A DNA stretch of 64,000 nt from an uncultured Gemmataceae bacterium (GTDB lineage Bacteria; Planctomycetota; Planctomycetia; Gemmatales; Gemmataceae). Where the stretch lies: contig CALDUY010000006.1 in the NCBI GenBank assembly GCA_937923405.1, forward strand, positions 93,086-157,085. The letters run 5' to 3'. Under the pieces are notes generated by a model, which made no database searches, was not told where the DNA came from, and was given only the letters and a program-made list of their open reading frames with translations. Of this stretch, positions 52,987-60,656 are shown in pieces. A program made the translations under genes and the position numbers. How positions within the stretch are numbered: position 1 is the stretch's first letter; every line of letters begins with the position of its first letter.

Positions 52987-54089
52987 GCACGCCCCTCGCG
53001 CAAGGCCTGGGCGAGCAAGCGATGGAAGTGATAGCCGGGGCCTTCTCGCTTGACACTGAAGCGGCCGGTGTCGAAGGAGCGGCTCTTGAGACCGCGTTGT
53101 ACATCTTCGCAGATTTCGCCGTCTTCCAGCTGAATCTCATGAGACACGGCGATGCTGCGCTCGAGGAAGGCCTTGGCTTCGTCGCTGTCGATGTCCGCGA
53201 AGTAGAAGTCGAAGATCACTCGGCAGGCGTCGGGGCCTTCGGGTAGCACGGTGTTGGTGTCCATTACCTTGTCGTAGAGGTTGATCATAAAGTTGGGAAA
53301 GATCCAAGCATAGTAAGCGGCCTGGCCCTGGCGGACGGCGGTCAGCTCCTCGGGGCCGCCCGACAGGGGGCTAACCTGGATGCTGGCCTGGTCGCCGAGT
53401 ATCGTATGATACTTCGTGTAGTCGATGATACCGGCCAAGCCAGGGTGGATCGTGTTGATGTGATAGCCACCGTCGAGATAGTTATCGACGTAGACTTTCC
53501 AGTTGCAGGCGACGCGATACTCCAGGCGTCGGGCGAAGCGCAGCGAGGCCATCTTCGCCTCGAAGCCGTGTTGGCTGAACAGGGCCACCCAGCGATCCAG
53601 TGTCAGATGAGCCGGGCCGGAATGCACCCAGACAAACGGCCCCCACTCAGCGACGGCGAGCGGCCGCAAGCCGTGATCCTCGCGGCGAAAGTCGGCGACG
53701 CCGTCGAACTCTGGCACGCCGCGCAGCTGGCCCGACAGATCGTAGGTCCAGCCGTGGTAGCGACAGCGGAGCTTGGTGCAGGTGCCCTCGGCTTCGCAGA
53801 CCACGCGTGCTGCTCGATGCCGACAGACATTGTGCAAGGCATGCAGCACCCCGTGCGTGTCGCGCAGGATGACGAGCGGTTCGCCGGCTATCTCGCAGGT
53901 GAAAAACTGCCCTGGAGCAGCCACCTGATCGACACGACCCGCCGCCAGCCAGCAGTTGCCAAACACCCGTTCGCGTTCTGCCTCGTACAGCAGCGGATCA
54001 TGATACCACGCTGCGGGAATGGTCCGAGCACGCTCTAGCGGAGCTGTGTCGTCGAAACGGGCCAGTAGATCGTTCAGCGAATGTGCCAT
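52983..54089 (-). CDS. Rieske non-heme iron oxygenase, alpha-subunit type
   Basis: A 368-residue cytoplasmic oxygenase of the aromatic-ring-hydroxylating/choline monooxygenase-like family. The Rieske 2Fe-2S ligands are visible as NVCRHRAA near residue 87 and RCRYHGWTYD near 107. The catalytic iron site reads NYLDGGYHINTIHPGL near 200, with both His ligands present. The usual Glu that follows the Asn in this motif is Asp here, a mild change. No ferredoxin or reductase gene is adjacent, so electrons must come from elsewhere. GGAGAG lies before the ATG. The substrate is unknown; the neighbouring PLP enzyme and TauE exporter suggest a small amino- or sulfonate-type compound. Confidence 0.9.
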   Translation of the reverse strand: MAHSLNDLLARFDDTAPLERARTIPAAWYHDPLLYEAERERVFGNCWLAAGRVDQVAAPGQFFTCEIAGEPLVILRDTHGVLHALHNVCRHRAARVVCEAEGTCTKLRCRYHGWTYDLSGQLRGVPEFDGVADFRREDHGLRPLAVAEWGPFVWVHSGPAHLTLDRWVALFSQHGFEAKMASLRFARRLEYRVACNWKVYVDNYLDGGYHINTIHPGLAGIIDYTKYHTILGDQASIQVSPLSGGPEELTAVRQGQAAYYAWIFPNFMINLYDKVMDTNTVLPEGPDACRVIFDFYFADIDSDEAKAFLERSIAVSHEIQLEDGEICEDVQRGLKSRSFDTGRFSVKREGPGYHFHRLLAQALREGRA

Positions 54090-54123
54090 CGCCAGACTCT
54101 CCGCGAAGCGAAAGAGAAAGATA

Positions 54124-55359
54124 TTAACCCGTTGCCAGATCGAGTAACTCGGCGAAGTTAATCGCTTGTGAGAGATCGAGTCGTGGCAGCTTCAGCGACA
54201 CCACCTCGGGATACTTCTGGGCCGCTCCGGTATTGAAGACAACGACTCGCTCCTTGGGGCGAACCACTTGCTGAGCGATCAATCGTTCGAGGACATCGAG
54301 GCAGATGGCCGACTCGGGGCATAGCGAGATTCCTTCAAGAGTCATGGCGGTGCGCATCCATTCGACGATGCGTGACTCGCTGCCGGCGACGGCGCAGCCG
54401 TCTGATTCGCGGATCGCACGCAGCATCATGAAGTCGCCGACCGCAACCGGAACACGCAGGCCGCTAGCCACGGTGCGAGCGTTGGGGAACAGCTCGGCGA
54501 ACTCCGCGCCCTGCTCGAAGGCCCGGACGATGGGGGCACAGCCTTCACTTTGGCAGCTGACGAGGCGAGGCAAGCGGGAGTCGCGCAGCCAACCGAGTTC
54601 GCGAAGCTCGGCGAACGCCTTCCACATGCCGATCAGGCCAGTGCCGCCTCCCGTGGGATAGAGGAGCACCTCGGGTAGAGTCCAGCCTAGCTGCTCGGCC
54701 AGTTCCAGCCCCATCGTCTTTTTCCCTTCCAGACGATACGGCTCTTTTAAGGTGGAAAAGTCGAACCACCCCATCGAGTCCGCCCCTTCTCGGACGAGTC
54801 GACCACAGTCGTTGATTAGCCCGTTGACCAGGAAGACCTTGGCTCCGCACAGCCAGGCTTCGAGCTGATTGATGAGCAGCGTGTCTTCGGGCATGAAGAC
54901 GAACACCTCCAGGCCGGCGCGAGCGGCGTAGGCGGCGAGCGCCCCGCCGGCATTGCCCGCCGTTGGAATGGCCAGTCGGGTCAGGCCCAGGTGTTTGGCC
55001 AGGCTCACCGCCACGGTCATGCCGCGACTTTTGAAACTGCCGGTCGGGAGTTGGGATTCGTCCTTGATCCACAGCTGATCGAGACCGAGTCGGCGGCCCA
55101 AGCGCGGACACGGTAACAGCGGCGACATCCCTTCACCGAGCGTGACCGGCTCCACGTCCAGCGGCAGCGGCAGCAGTTCGCGATACCGCCACAGCGACGG
55201 TGTTCGCTGGAGCAGCTGCTCCGGCGCGATGGTTCGTCGGATGGCGTCGAGATCATAACGCACCCAGAGCGGACGACCGCGATGCAAGCCGTGTACCTGA
55301 CCCGGTTCCAGGCGAGTGCCATCGAGGGCACTTTCCAGATGTGTGACAAAGCTGTTCAT
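54124..55359 (-). CDS. Threonine synthase-family PLP enzyme
   Basis: A 411-residue fold-type II PLP enzyme resembling threonine synthase, which turns O-phosphohomoserine into threonine. The PLP-binding Lys lies in LPTGSFKSRG near residue 110, and PTAGNAGGALAAYAARAG and YPTGGGTGLIGMW near 137 and 240 bind cofactor phosphate and substrate. Members of this family also include cysteate synthase, so the name alone does not settle the reaction. It starts 6 bases after the kinase stop and ends 34 bases before the Rieske oxygenase start, an odd setting for a housekeeping threonine gene. No homoserine kinase or dehydrogenase gene is nearby, which leaves a specialised role open. Confidence 0.85.
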   Translation of the reverse strand: MNSFVTHLESALDGTRLEPGQVHGLHRGRPLWVRYDLDAIRRTIAPEQLLQRTPSLWRYRELLPLPLDVEPVTLGEGMSPLLPCPRLGRRLGLDQLWIKDESQLPTGSFKSRGMTVAVSLAKHLGLTRLAIPTAGNAGGALAAYAARAGLEVFVFMPEDTLLINQLEAWLCGAKVFLVNGLINDCGRLVREGADSMGWFDFSTLKEPYRLEGKKTMGLELAEQLGWTLPEVLLYPTGGGTGLIGMWKAFAELRELGWLRDSRLPRLVSCQSEGCAPIVRAFEQGAEFAELFPNARTVASGLRVPVAVGDFMMLRAIRESDGCAVAGSESRIVEWMRTAMTLEGISLCPESAICLDVLERLIAQQVVRPKERVVVFNTGAAQKYPEVVSLKLPRLDLSQAINFAELLDLATG

Positions 55360-55365
55360 GGGATG

Positions 55366-57951
55366 TTAGCGTAGCGAATGGCTCGGTCCTTCGCCAGACA
55401 CGGCGCGCGGCATCGGCAGACGCTGCAACAATAGGGCGTTAGCCTGTTCCAGTTGACGCAAGCGTTGGACTGCTTCGGGACGTGACGGCCAGGCTCGCAA
55501 TCGCTCCATGCCATCGGTCAGCTGGGCGGCGATCACCTCGTTGGGACGTGACACCGTCGCCCAGGCGGTGAGGCTCTCAGCCACATCGAGGGCAGGTTGC
55601 AACTCCCTGCGTGCCTCATCAGCCAGCACCCGCCGCGTGGCCACCGCTTGTTCCAGCATCATGGCCGATTCGGAGAAACGCTTCTGTCCCCGATAGAACT
55701 CACCGATTCGCTGCTGCACGCGCGAGAGATCCTGGCGATAGGCTCTCGGGGTGGGATGTGTTCGCACCAGTTCGCTCAGCAGCATCACCGAGCGAAGGTA
55801 GGCTTTCTCGGCGTCGGCGGATCGTTTCAGCTGGTGATACAAGCCAGCGGCGTTGTAGTAGGAGACAGCCAATCCCCGAGGATAGCCGGGATCGTTCGGC
55901 GAAAGGTTCAGCAGGGCTTCGCGCGTCTGGATGGCTTGCTCGTAGCAGCGTGCCGCCGGGTCGAGACGTTGGCCGCGCTGGTATATCACCGCCAGGTTGT
56001 TGCAGACCATGCCCAGCAGGTGGAGATGGTCGGGGACGTTGGGCTGTTGGCGAACGATCTGCTCGGCATCGTCACGGGCACGCAGATACAGCGCTTCCGT
56101 CTCCTTGAGGCGGTTCTGCTGGCGATAGATCAGTCCGAGATTGATTCGCGCGTTGGCCAGATTGAAACGCGGCATGGTCCAAGTGGGATCCGTCTGAGTC
56201 GCGACAACGAGTTCGCCGTGTTCGATGGCGCGACGAACCAGTTGTTCGGCTTCGGCCAGTTCACCGCACGAGGCCAGCTTGTTGGCCAAGGTACTTTCAT
56301 AAGCGGCCAAATCCGCCTGATGCGACAGGGCGTCCGGCTCCTCGGCGACGAGACGCTCGGCGATGGCCACGGCCTTGCGCAGGTACGGCAAGGCCTCGCG
56401 TGCGGAGTGCAAATCCGTCACCAGGGTGGCCAGCGTCATGTACGACTTGGCTTGCTCGGCACGCAGTTGGGGCAGGTCGGCGTAGTCCTCGATCAGTGTC
56501 TCTTGCAAGTTCAGAGCCTGGCGCAGCAGCTCCAGCCGCAGTGATTCGGTGGCGGTGGCGCGCAACTCCTTGTGATCGCGCACGGTGAGGAAGAACTGCT
56601 CGGCGGTTTGTCGCGCTTTGCGGAGATTCTCCATCGCCAGATGGGTCTGTCGCTGGGCCTCGTCAGCGTGGTGTTCGGCTCGGTCGCGCTGCTGTCGCAG
56701 ATCGACGGTGAAGCGATACCACTGCACCGTCAGTATCGAGACCGCGAGCAGCACCACCAGCAAGGACGCAGCGAGGGTTGGGTTGCGGCGAATCCACTTA
56801 CCGACGCGACGCGGCCAGGAAGTTGGGCGAGCCTGAATCGGGTGATGGTCGAGGAAGCGGCGCAGGTCGTCGGCCAGGGCTGCCGCCGAGTCGTAGCGTC
56901 GCTGCGGCTCCTTTTCCAGACATTTCAGACAAATAATCTCCAGATCGCGTGGCAAGGAAGGTTGCAGCCGGCGCGGCGGGATCGGTTCCTCGCCCAGCAC
57001 TAGCATCACGGTTTCCACTGCCGAGGCTGCCTGGAACGGCGGTCGTCCGACCAGCAGTTCGTAGAGGATCGCTCCCAGGGCGTAAAGGTCGCAAGCGGGA
57101 CCGACGCTGCCACCCTTGCCGCGGACCTGCTCGGGAGCCATGTACGACGGCGTGCCCAGCACGTCGCCCGACGCGGTCAATACCTGCTCGCCGAGCAGAT
57201 CCTTGGCCAGGCCGAAGTCGTTAATCTTGGGGGATTCCAGACCTGGGGCGAGCAGCACATTAGCCGGTTTAAGATCACGATGAACGATGCCTGCGGCGTG
57301 GGCATACTCGACGGCTCGGGCCAGCGTTTCCACCAGCTGGGCAGCCTCGCGCGGCGGAAGCGGCTTGCCGGCCAGGTGCCGAGCTAGACTGCCGCCCTCG
57401 ACGTACTCCAGCACGAGAAACGGCACTGTGCCGACGGTGGAACGATACTCGCCGACGTCGTGGATGTGGATGATGTTGGGATGCCGCAGTCGAGCGATGG
57501 CCTCGGCTTCGCGACGCAACCGTTCGCCGCCCACGGTGCCATGCAGCATCTTGATCGCCACCCAGCAGCGCAAGCGTTCGTGCCAGGCTTTGTAGACGGT
57601 GCCCATGCCGCCACGCCCCAACTCGCCGACGACACGATAGCCTTCCAGCTGAGGAAAACCCTCGGTGGGCACGGCAGTCGGATCCAGCGGAGGCGTGGGA
57701 AACTCGGCTTGCAGTAAGCCGCTCAGCACGGCTTCATAATCGGGAAAGCGAGTTAGATACTCCGTGAGAGTGGGCGATTCGCCGAGCAGCTGACGCAGGC
57801 GAAACTCCTGCACCAACAGGCGCACCACGGCGGCGGCGTCCTCGGCCAGGTCGGGATACTCGGCCAGATAGACCTCCACGAGGATCGGATCGCCCTGGTG
57901 ATACCGGCGTTGCTGATCCAGTTCCAGATGCGACCAGGTGGTGTTCATCAT
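55366..57951 (-). CDS. Hanks-type Ser/Thr kinase of the ECF-coupled type
   Basis: An 861-residue single-pass membrane kinase. Residues 1-90 form a helical domain (RRYHQGDPILVEVYLAEYPDLA, LTEYLTRFPDYE) found at the start of planctomycete kinases that accompany ECF sigma factors. The kinase domain (about 108-370) is intact: LGRGGMGTVYKA, VAIKML, HRDLKPANVLL near 226, NDFGLAKD near 245, GTPSYMAPEQ. A membrane helix lies near 392-410, then a coiled coil and TPR-like repeats to the end. Its start overlaps the sigma stop by 4 bases (ATGA), a coupling known for planctomycete ECF-kinase pairs. The downstream PLP enzyme begins 6 bases after its stop, so the kinase sits inside a metabolic operon. Confidence 0.88.
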   Translation of the reverse strand: MMNTTWSHLELDQQRRYHQGDPILVEVYLAEYPDLAEDAAAVVRLLVQEFRLRQLLGESPTLTEYLTRFPDYEAVLSGLLQAEFPTPPLDPTAVPTEGFPQLEGYRVVGELGRGGMGTVYKAWHERLRCWVAIKMLHGTVGGERLRREAEAIARLRHPNIIHIHDVGEYRSTVGTVPFLVLEYVEGGSLARHLAGKPLPPREAAQLVETLARAVEYAHAAGIVHRDLKPANVLLAPGLESPKINDFGLAKDLLGEQVLTASGDVLGTPSYMAPEQVRGKGGSVGPACDLYALGAILYELLVGRPPFQAASAVETVMLVLGEEPIPPRRLQPSLPRDLEIICLKCLEKEPQRRYDSAAALADDLRRFLDHHPIQARPTSWPRRVGKWIRRNPTLAASLLVVLLAVSILTVQWYRFTVDLRQQRDRAEHHADEAQRQTHLAMENLRKARQTAEQFFLTVRDHKELRATATESLRLELLRQALNLQETLIEDYADLPQLRAEQAKSYMTLATLVTDLHSAREALPYLRKAVAIAERLVAEEPDALSHQADLAAYESTLANKLASCGELAEAEQLVRRAIEHGELVVATQTDPTWTMPRFNLANARINLGLIYRQQNRLKETEALYLRARDDAEQIVRQQPNVPDHLHLLGMVCNNLAVIYQRGQRLDPAARCYEQAIQTREALLNLSPNDPGYPRGLAVSYYNAAGLYHQLKRSADAEKAYLRSVMLLSELVRTHPTPRAYRQDLSRVQQRIGEFYRGQKRFSESAMMLEQAVATRRVLADEARRELQPALDVAESLTAWATVSRPNEVIAAQLTDGMERLRAWPSRPEAVQRLRQLEQANALLLQRLPMPRAVSGEGPSHSLR

Positions 57952-58583
57952 TCCTGCTCCAGCACCCAGCGATAGACGGCTTCCAGGTAGCGTGCAGTGA
58001 TTTCCTCCTTGCGTAGCTTGCTCAGTTGGCGTGCCACACGGTCGAAGGCTTGATCCAGTTTGTGACGAGCGCGATCCTGGTCGGCGCGCTGCGGCCCGGC
58101 AATCTCGACCCAGGATTCGCCGCAGGCCCAGCGCTGAGCCAAGTCGCGTTCGCTGTCGGTCAGTCGGCGGTGGATTTCGGCGAACTCGTCTCGCCAGCCG
58201 ACGACGGTACTGACCCCGGGCTGCTCAGGGACAACGGCGTCGGGATCTCGGTCCGTTCCCCGGTGAATGTCGCGTTCCAAGGCGGTCTCGTAACGGACCT
58301 GATCGAGGAAGCGATTGAAGGCCATCTTGTTCAGCAGCGCGACCAGCTGGACCGGCGACTCGACGGTCAACTCCCCTTGGACCAAGCCGACGCAGAATCG
58401 AAGCAGTACAGATTACACGATGTCGAGGGAGTCGAAGCGTCGACGCAGAGCCGAATCCGCCAACAGACTGCGAACGCCTCGGCGAATTTCCTGCTCGTAG
58501 GTGCGTACCAACTCTGTGATCGCCGGTTCCTCCCGGTTGCGGACGCGGAGGATCAGTTGCTGAAACGAGTCGGTCTGGTTCAT
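57948..58583 (-). pseudogene. ECF-type sigma factor gene interrupted by an in-frame TAA
   Basis: Read from ATG 58583, the frame gives MNQTDSFQQLILRVRNREE..., continuing to RRRFDSLDIV, then TAA at codon 57 (bases 58413-58415). It stays in the same frame as SVLLRFCVGLVQGEL and the rest, ending at 57948. Planctomycete ECF factors have a Gln at exactly this place (DICQSV-like), and TAA is one base from CAA. The remaining part has region 2 residues (NKMAFNRFLDQVRYE) and region 4 (LTDSERDLAQRWACGES). If the stop were sense, the protein would have 211 residues, a normal length. A TTG at 58385 could restart translation to make a 145-residue fragment lacking most of region 2. The gene is either a recent pseudogene, read through, or an assembly error. 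Confidence 0.8.
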
Positions 58584-58809
58584 GGAGAAGTCTCGGAGCC
58601 AATCAGCACTCCTTGCACGCCCACTATAACCGACTCGCCAAGTAAAGCCGATACCTGACAGAAATTTTTTTTTCCAGATTGCGAGTTCGGAGCGGCTCAG
58701 GGATTTCGTTCGTCATTGGCGAAGAGAGATCGCGCTTGGGCGAGTCGACTGGCGACGGAAAGGAACTTCGGCTCGACCCACCCAGAACTGCAAGAGAGAG
58801 GTCTATCCG
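58584..58809. other. 226-base divergent spacer
   Basis: Separates the sigma/kinase operon (minus) from the beta-helix protein gene (plus). It contains a run of nine T near 58663-58671 on the plus strand. No promoter was identified with confidence. Confidence 0.4.
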
Positions 58810-59967
58810 ATGTCGTGGCCATTCGATTTGAGTAAGTTGACTCGTCGTCTTGACGCTTCTCGTCCCCGCTCCCGCCGGCCGTCGTTGGAGATCCTTGAGG
58901 ACCGCGTCACGCCGACGTTCGGTTCGCCGGCCTTTGAATCCGTGGCTCTCCTTTATGAAGGAACGAACAGCTCGGGCGGTAGCACCCGTATCGTAACGCT
59001 CAGCCAGTTTAACGACGCCTACACGCGGTTTCCCGATCGAGCACAGATGGAGGTGAACAACTTCATCGAAAGCGGGGATTTCAAAGGCTTTACCATCGGT
59101 GCGCGCTTAAAAGCGCAACCCTCCGGAGCATTCAGCGGGCAAATCGAATTCGGGTCGAATATCTTAACTCAATTTATTAGCGTGTCTGGTCAGGTAGATA
59201 ACACCACCGGCTCGGGAACCGCCAGTCGCGATTTCCCATTCGGCAAATTAAGTCAAACGGTGTCCTTTAATGTCGCGCGCCCCTCGATCGTCGATTTGTC
59301 GATTCGTCCGTTGAGTATCGCGGATGAAGCACGGATCGGCGACGGTATTCGCAGCGCGACCTTGATCGACGAGCAGCGAATCGTCGTGAACATCGCACCG
59401 GGACAAGAATTATCCTTCATGCTCGACCACCGCAGCGACGGACCGCGTTTGTCTCCCAACGCTTCTGGTGATGTGCTTTCGTTATTGAAATTGACAGAGG
59501 TATTGCCCACAGGATGGACTCGGACGGTATTTGATGCCTCTGGGTCCAGGCTCCTGCCGACCGAGCCACTTCTGGTTCTTGGTGAAGGTATACTCGGCAG
59601 CGATTTCGTCCTTCGCAACCGCGGCAGTTTCTCGGTCCGCGCCCCGTTCGATGCCGTTCCTGGATCGAAGGCAACATTTCGGTTCGAGGCCAAGGTAATC
59701 GGCTTATCCGACTTTCTCGGCAGCGATGTGATCGAGATTCAGTTCGTCGTGCCGGTCCGGCGAGACATGCAAGTTCGCCGCGACTTCGACGGCGAGGCGT
59801 TCGTCGGCATCAACGTCGTGGAAGCCAACCCGTCCGAGTTACAGACGGTTCAACTCACGGCCTTGCCGAACGCGACCTCGAAGTTCGAGGTGCGGTTCGT
59901 GAACAACGTGGCGGCTCAGCCGTTCAACATTCGATGCGAGGAAACGGGACCGGCGGCTTCCAGGTGA
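58810..59967 (+). CDS. Giant secreted beta-helix protein, N-terminal segment (frame 1)
   Basis: First part of one long gene running past the window end. The N-terminus carries RRPSLEILEDRVTPT, the planctomycete export-linked LExLEDRxxP motif; a classical signal peptide is not evident. The rest of this segment is beta-rich, with strands such as IVDLSIRPLSIADEARIG and VFDASGSRLLPTEPLL. At about 59930-59940 the frame shifts: frame 1 reads PFNIRC then stops at 59967, while frame 3 continues sensibly with RGNGTGGFQVNYFF. A one-base deletion explains this. GAGAGG lies before the ATG. The product is probably a surface or extracellular protein; the ligand is unknown. Confidence 0.72.
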   Translation: MSWPFDLSKLTRRLDASRPRSRRPSLEILEDRVTPTFGSPAFESVALLYEGTNSSGGSTRIVTLSQFNDAYTRFPDRAQMEVNNFIESGDFKGFTIGARLKAQPSGAFSGQIEFGSNILTQFISVSGQVDNTTGSGTASRDFPFGKLSQTVSFNVARPSIVDLSIRPLSIADEARIGDGIRSATLIDEQRIVVNIAPGQELSFMLDHRSDGPRLSPNASGDVLSLLKLTEVLPTGWTRTVFDASGSRLLPTEPLLVLGEGILGSDFVLRNRGSFSVRAPFDAVPGSKATFRFEAKVIGLSDFLGSDVIEIQFVVPVRRDMQVRRDFDGEAFVGINVVEANPSELQTVQLTALPNATSKFEVRFVNNVAAQPFNIRCEETGPAASR

Positions 59968-60656
59968 ATTACTTCTTTCAGAACAATGACGTGACCAAGG
60001 CCGTCAACGAGGGCACCTTCGTCACCCCGTCGATCGGTGCGGGGCAGGCCGTCGATCTGCAAGTTCAGATCCTCGCGCCGGCGAACCTGGCGGGCAACGC
60101 GAACCGAAATGTGGTCGTCCGGGCGTTCCAGAACGTGACGTCGACTACGCCGCTCGACGCCGTGCGTATCGTGGCCTCCACCGATCTGATCGTGAACACA
60201 AACCGCGATGTCGAAGACAATAACTTCGAAGATGGCATCGACTCCGACCCGAACGAACCAGGACTGCAACTCAGTTTGCGCGACGCGATCAAGCTGGCGA
60301 ACCAACTGCCCGGTCAGCAGCGCATCCTCTTCAACATCCCGACTACGCCAAGTATCGTCCTGGAGTCGCCGTTGCCGAGCATTACCGAGTCGGTCGTGAT
60401 CGACGCCAAGACGCAACCCGGCGGCAAAGTCGAACTGCGTGGGCAGGATCGACCGGACGAACCCGGCTTGCACCTGGCCAGCGGCAGCAACGGCAGCACG
60501 ATTCAAGGGTTCCGCATCGGCGGGTTCCTCGGCGGCGGCATCCTCATCGAGAGCAACAACAACGCCATTCGTAGCAATGTCCTCGGTATGCCGGGTCACC
60601 GCAACAGTAGCGGCGTGGTGATCCGCAACGGCCAATTCAACGCCCCTCCGAGATAA
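59934..60656 (+). CDS. Giant secreted beta-helix protein, middle segment (frame 3)
   Basis: Continuation of the gene that starts at 58810, read in frame 3 after the first frameshift. It contains the planctomycete CSLREA-like region: LQLSLRDAIKLANQLPGQQRILFNIP, followed by SVVIDAKTQPGGKVEL, the start of a right-handed beta-helix. Near 60643-60646 a run of four C allows return to frame 1: with one C fewer the sequence reads NALRDNNIADNID, matching the beta-helix pattern. The ATG at 59934 is only the first Met in this frame, not a supported start. Confidence 0.65.
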   Translation: MRGNGTGGFQVNYFFQNNDVTKAVNEGTFVTPSIGAGQAVDLQVQILAPANLAGNANRNVVVRAFQNVTSTTPLDAVRIVASTDLIVNTNRDVEDNNFEDGIDSDPNEPGLQLSLRDAIKLANQLPGQQRILFNIPTTPSIVLESPLPSITESVVIDAKTQPGGKVELRGQDRPDEPGLHLASGSNGSTIQGFRIGGFLGGGILIESNNNAIRSNVLGMPGHRNSSGVVIRNGQFNAPPR

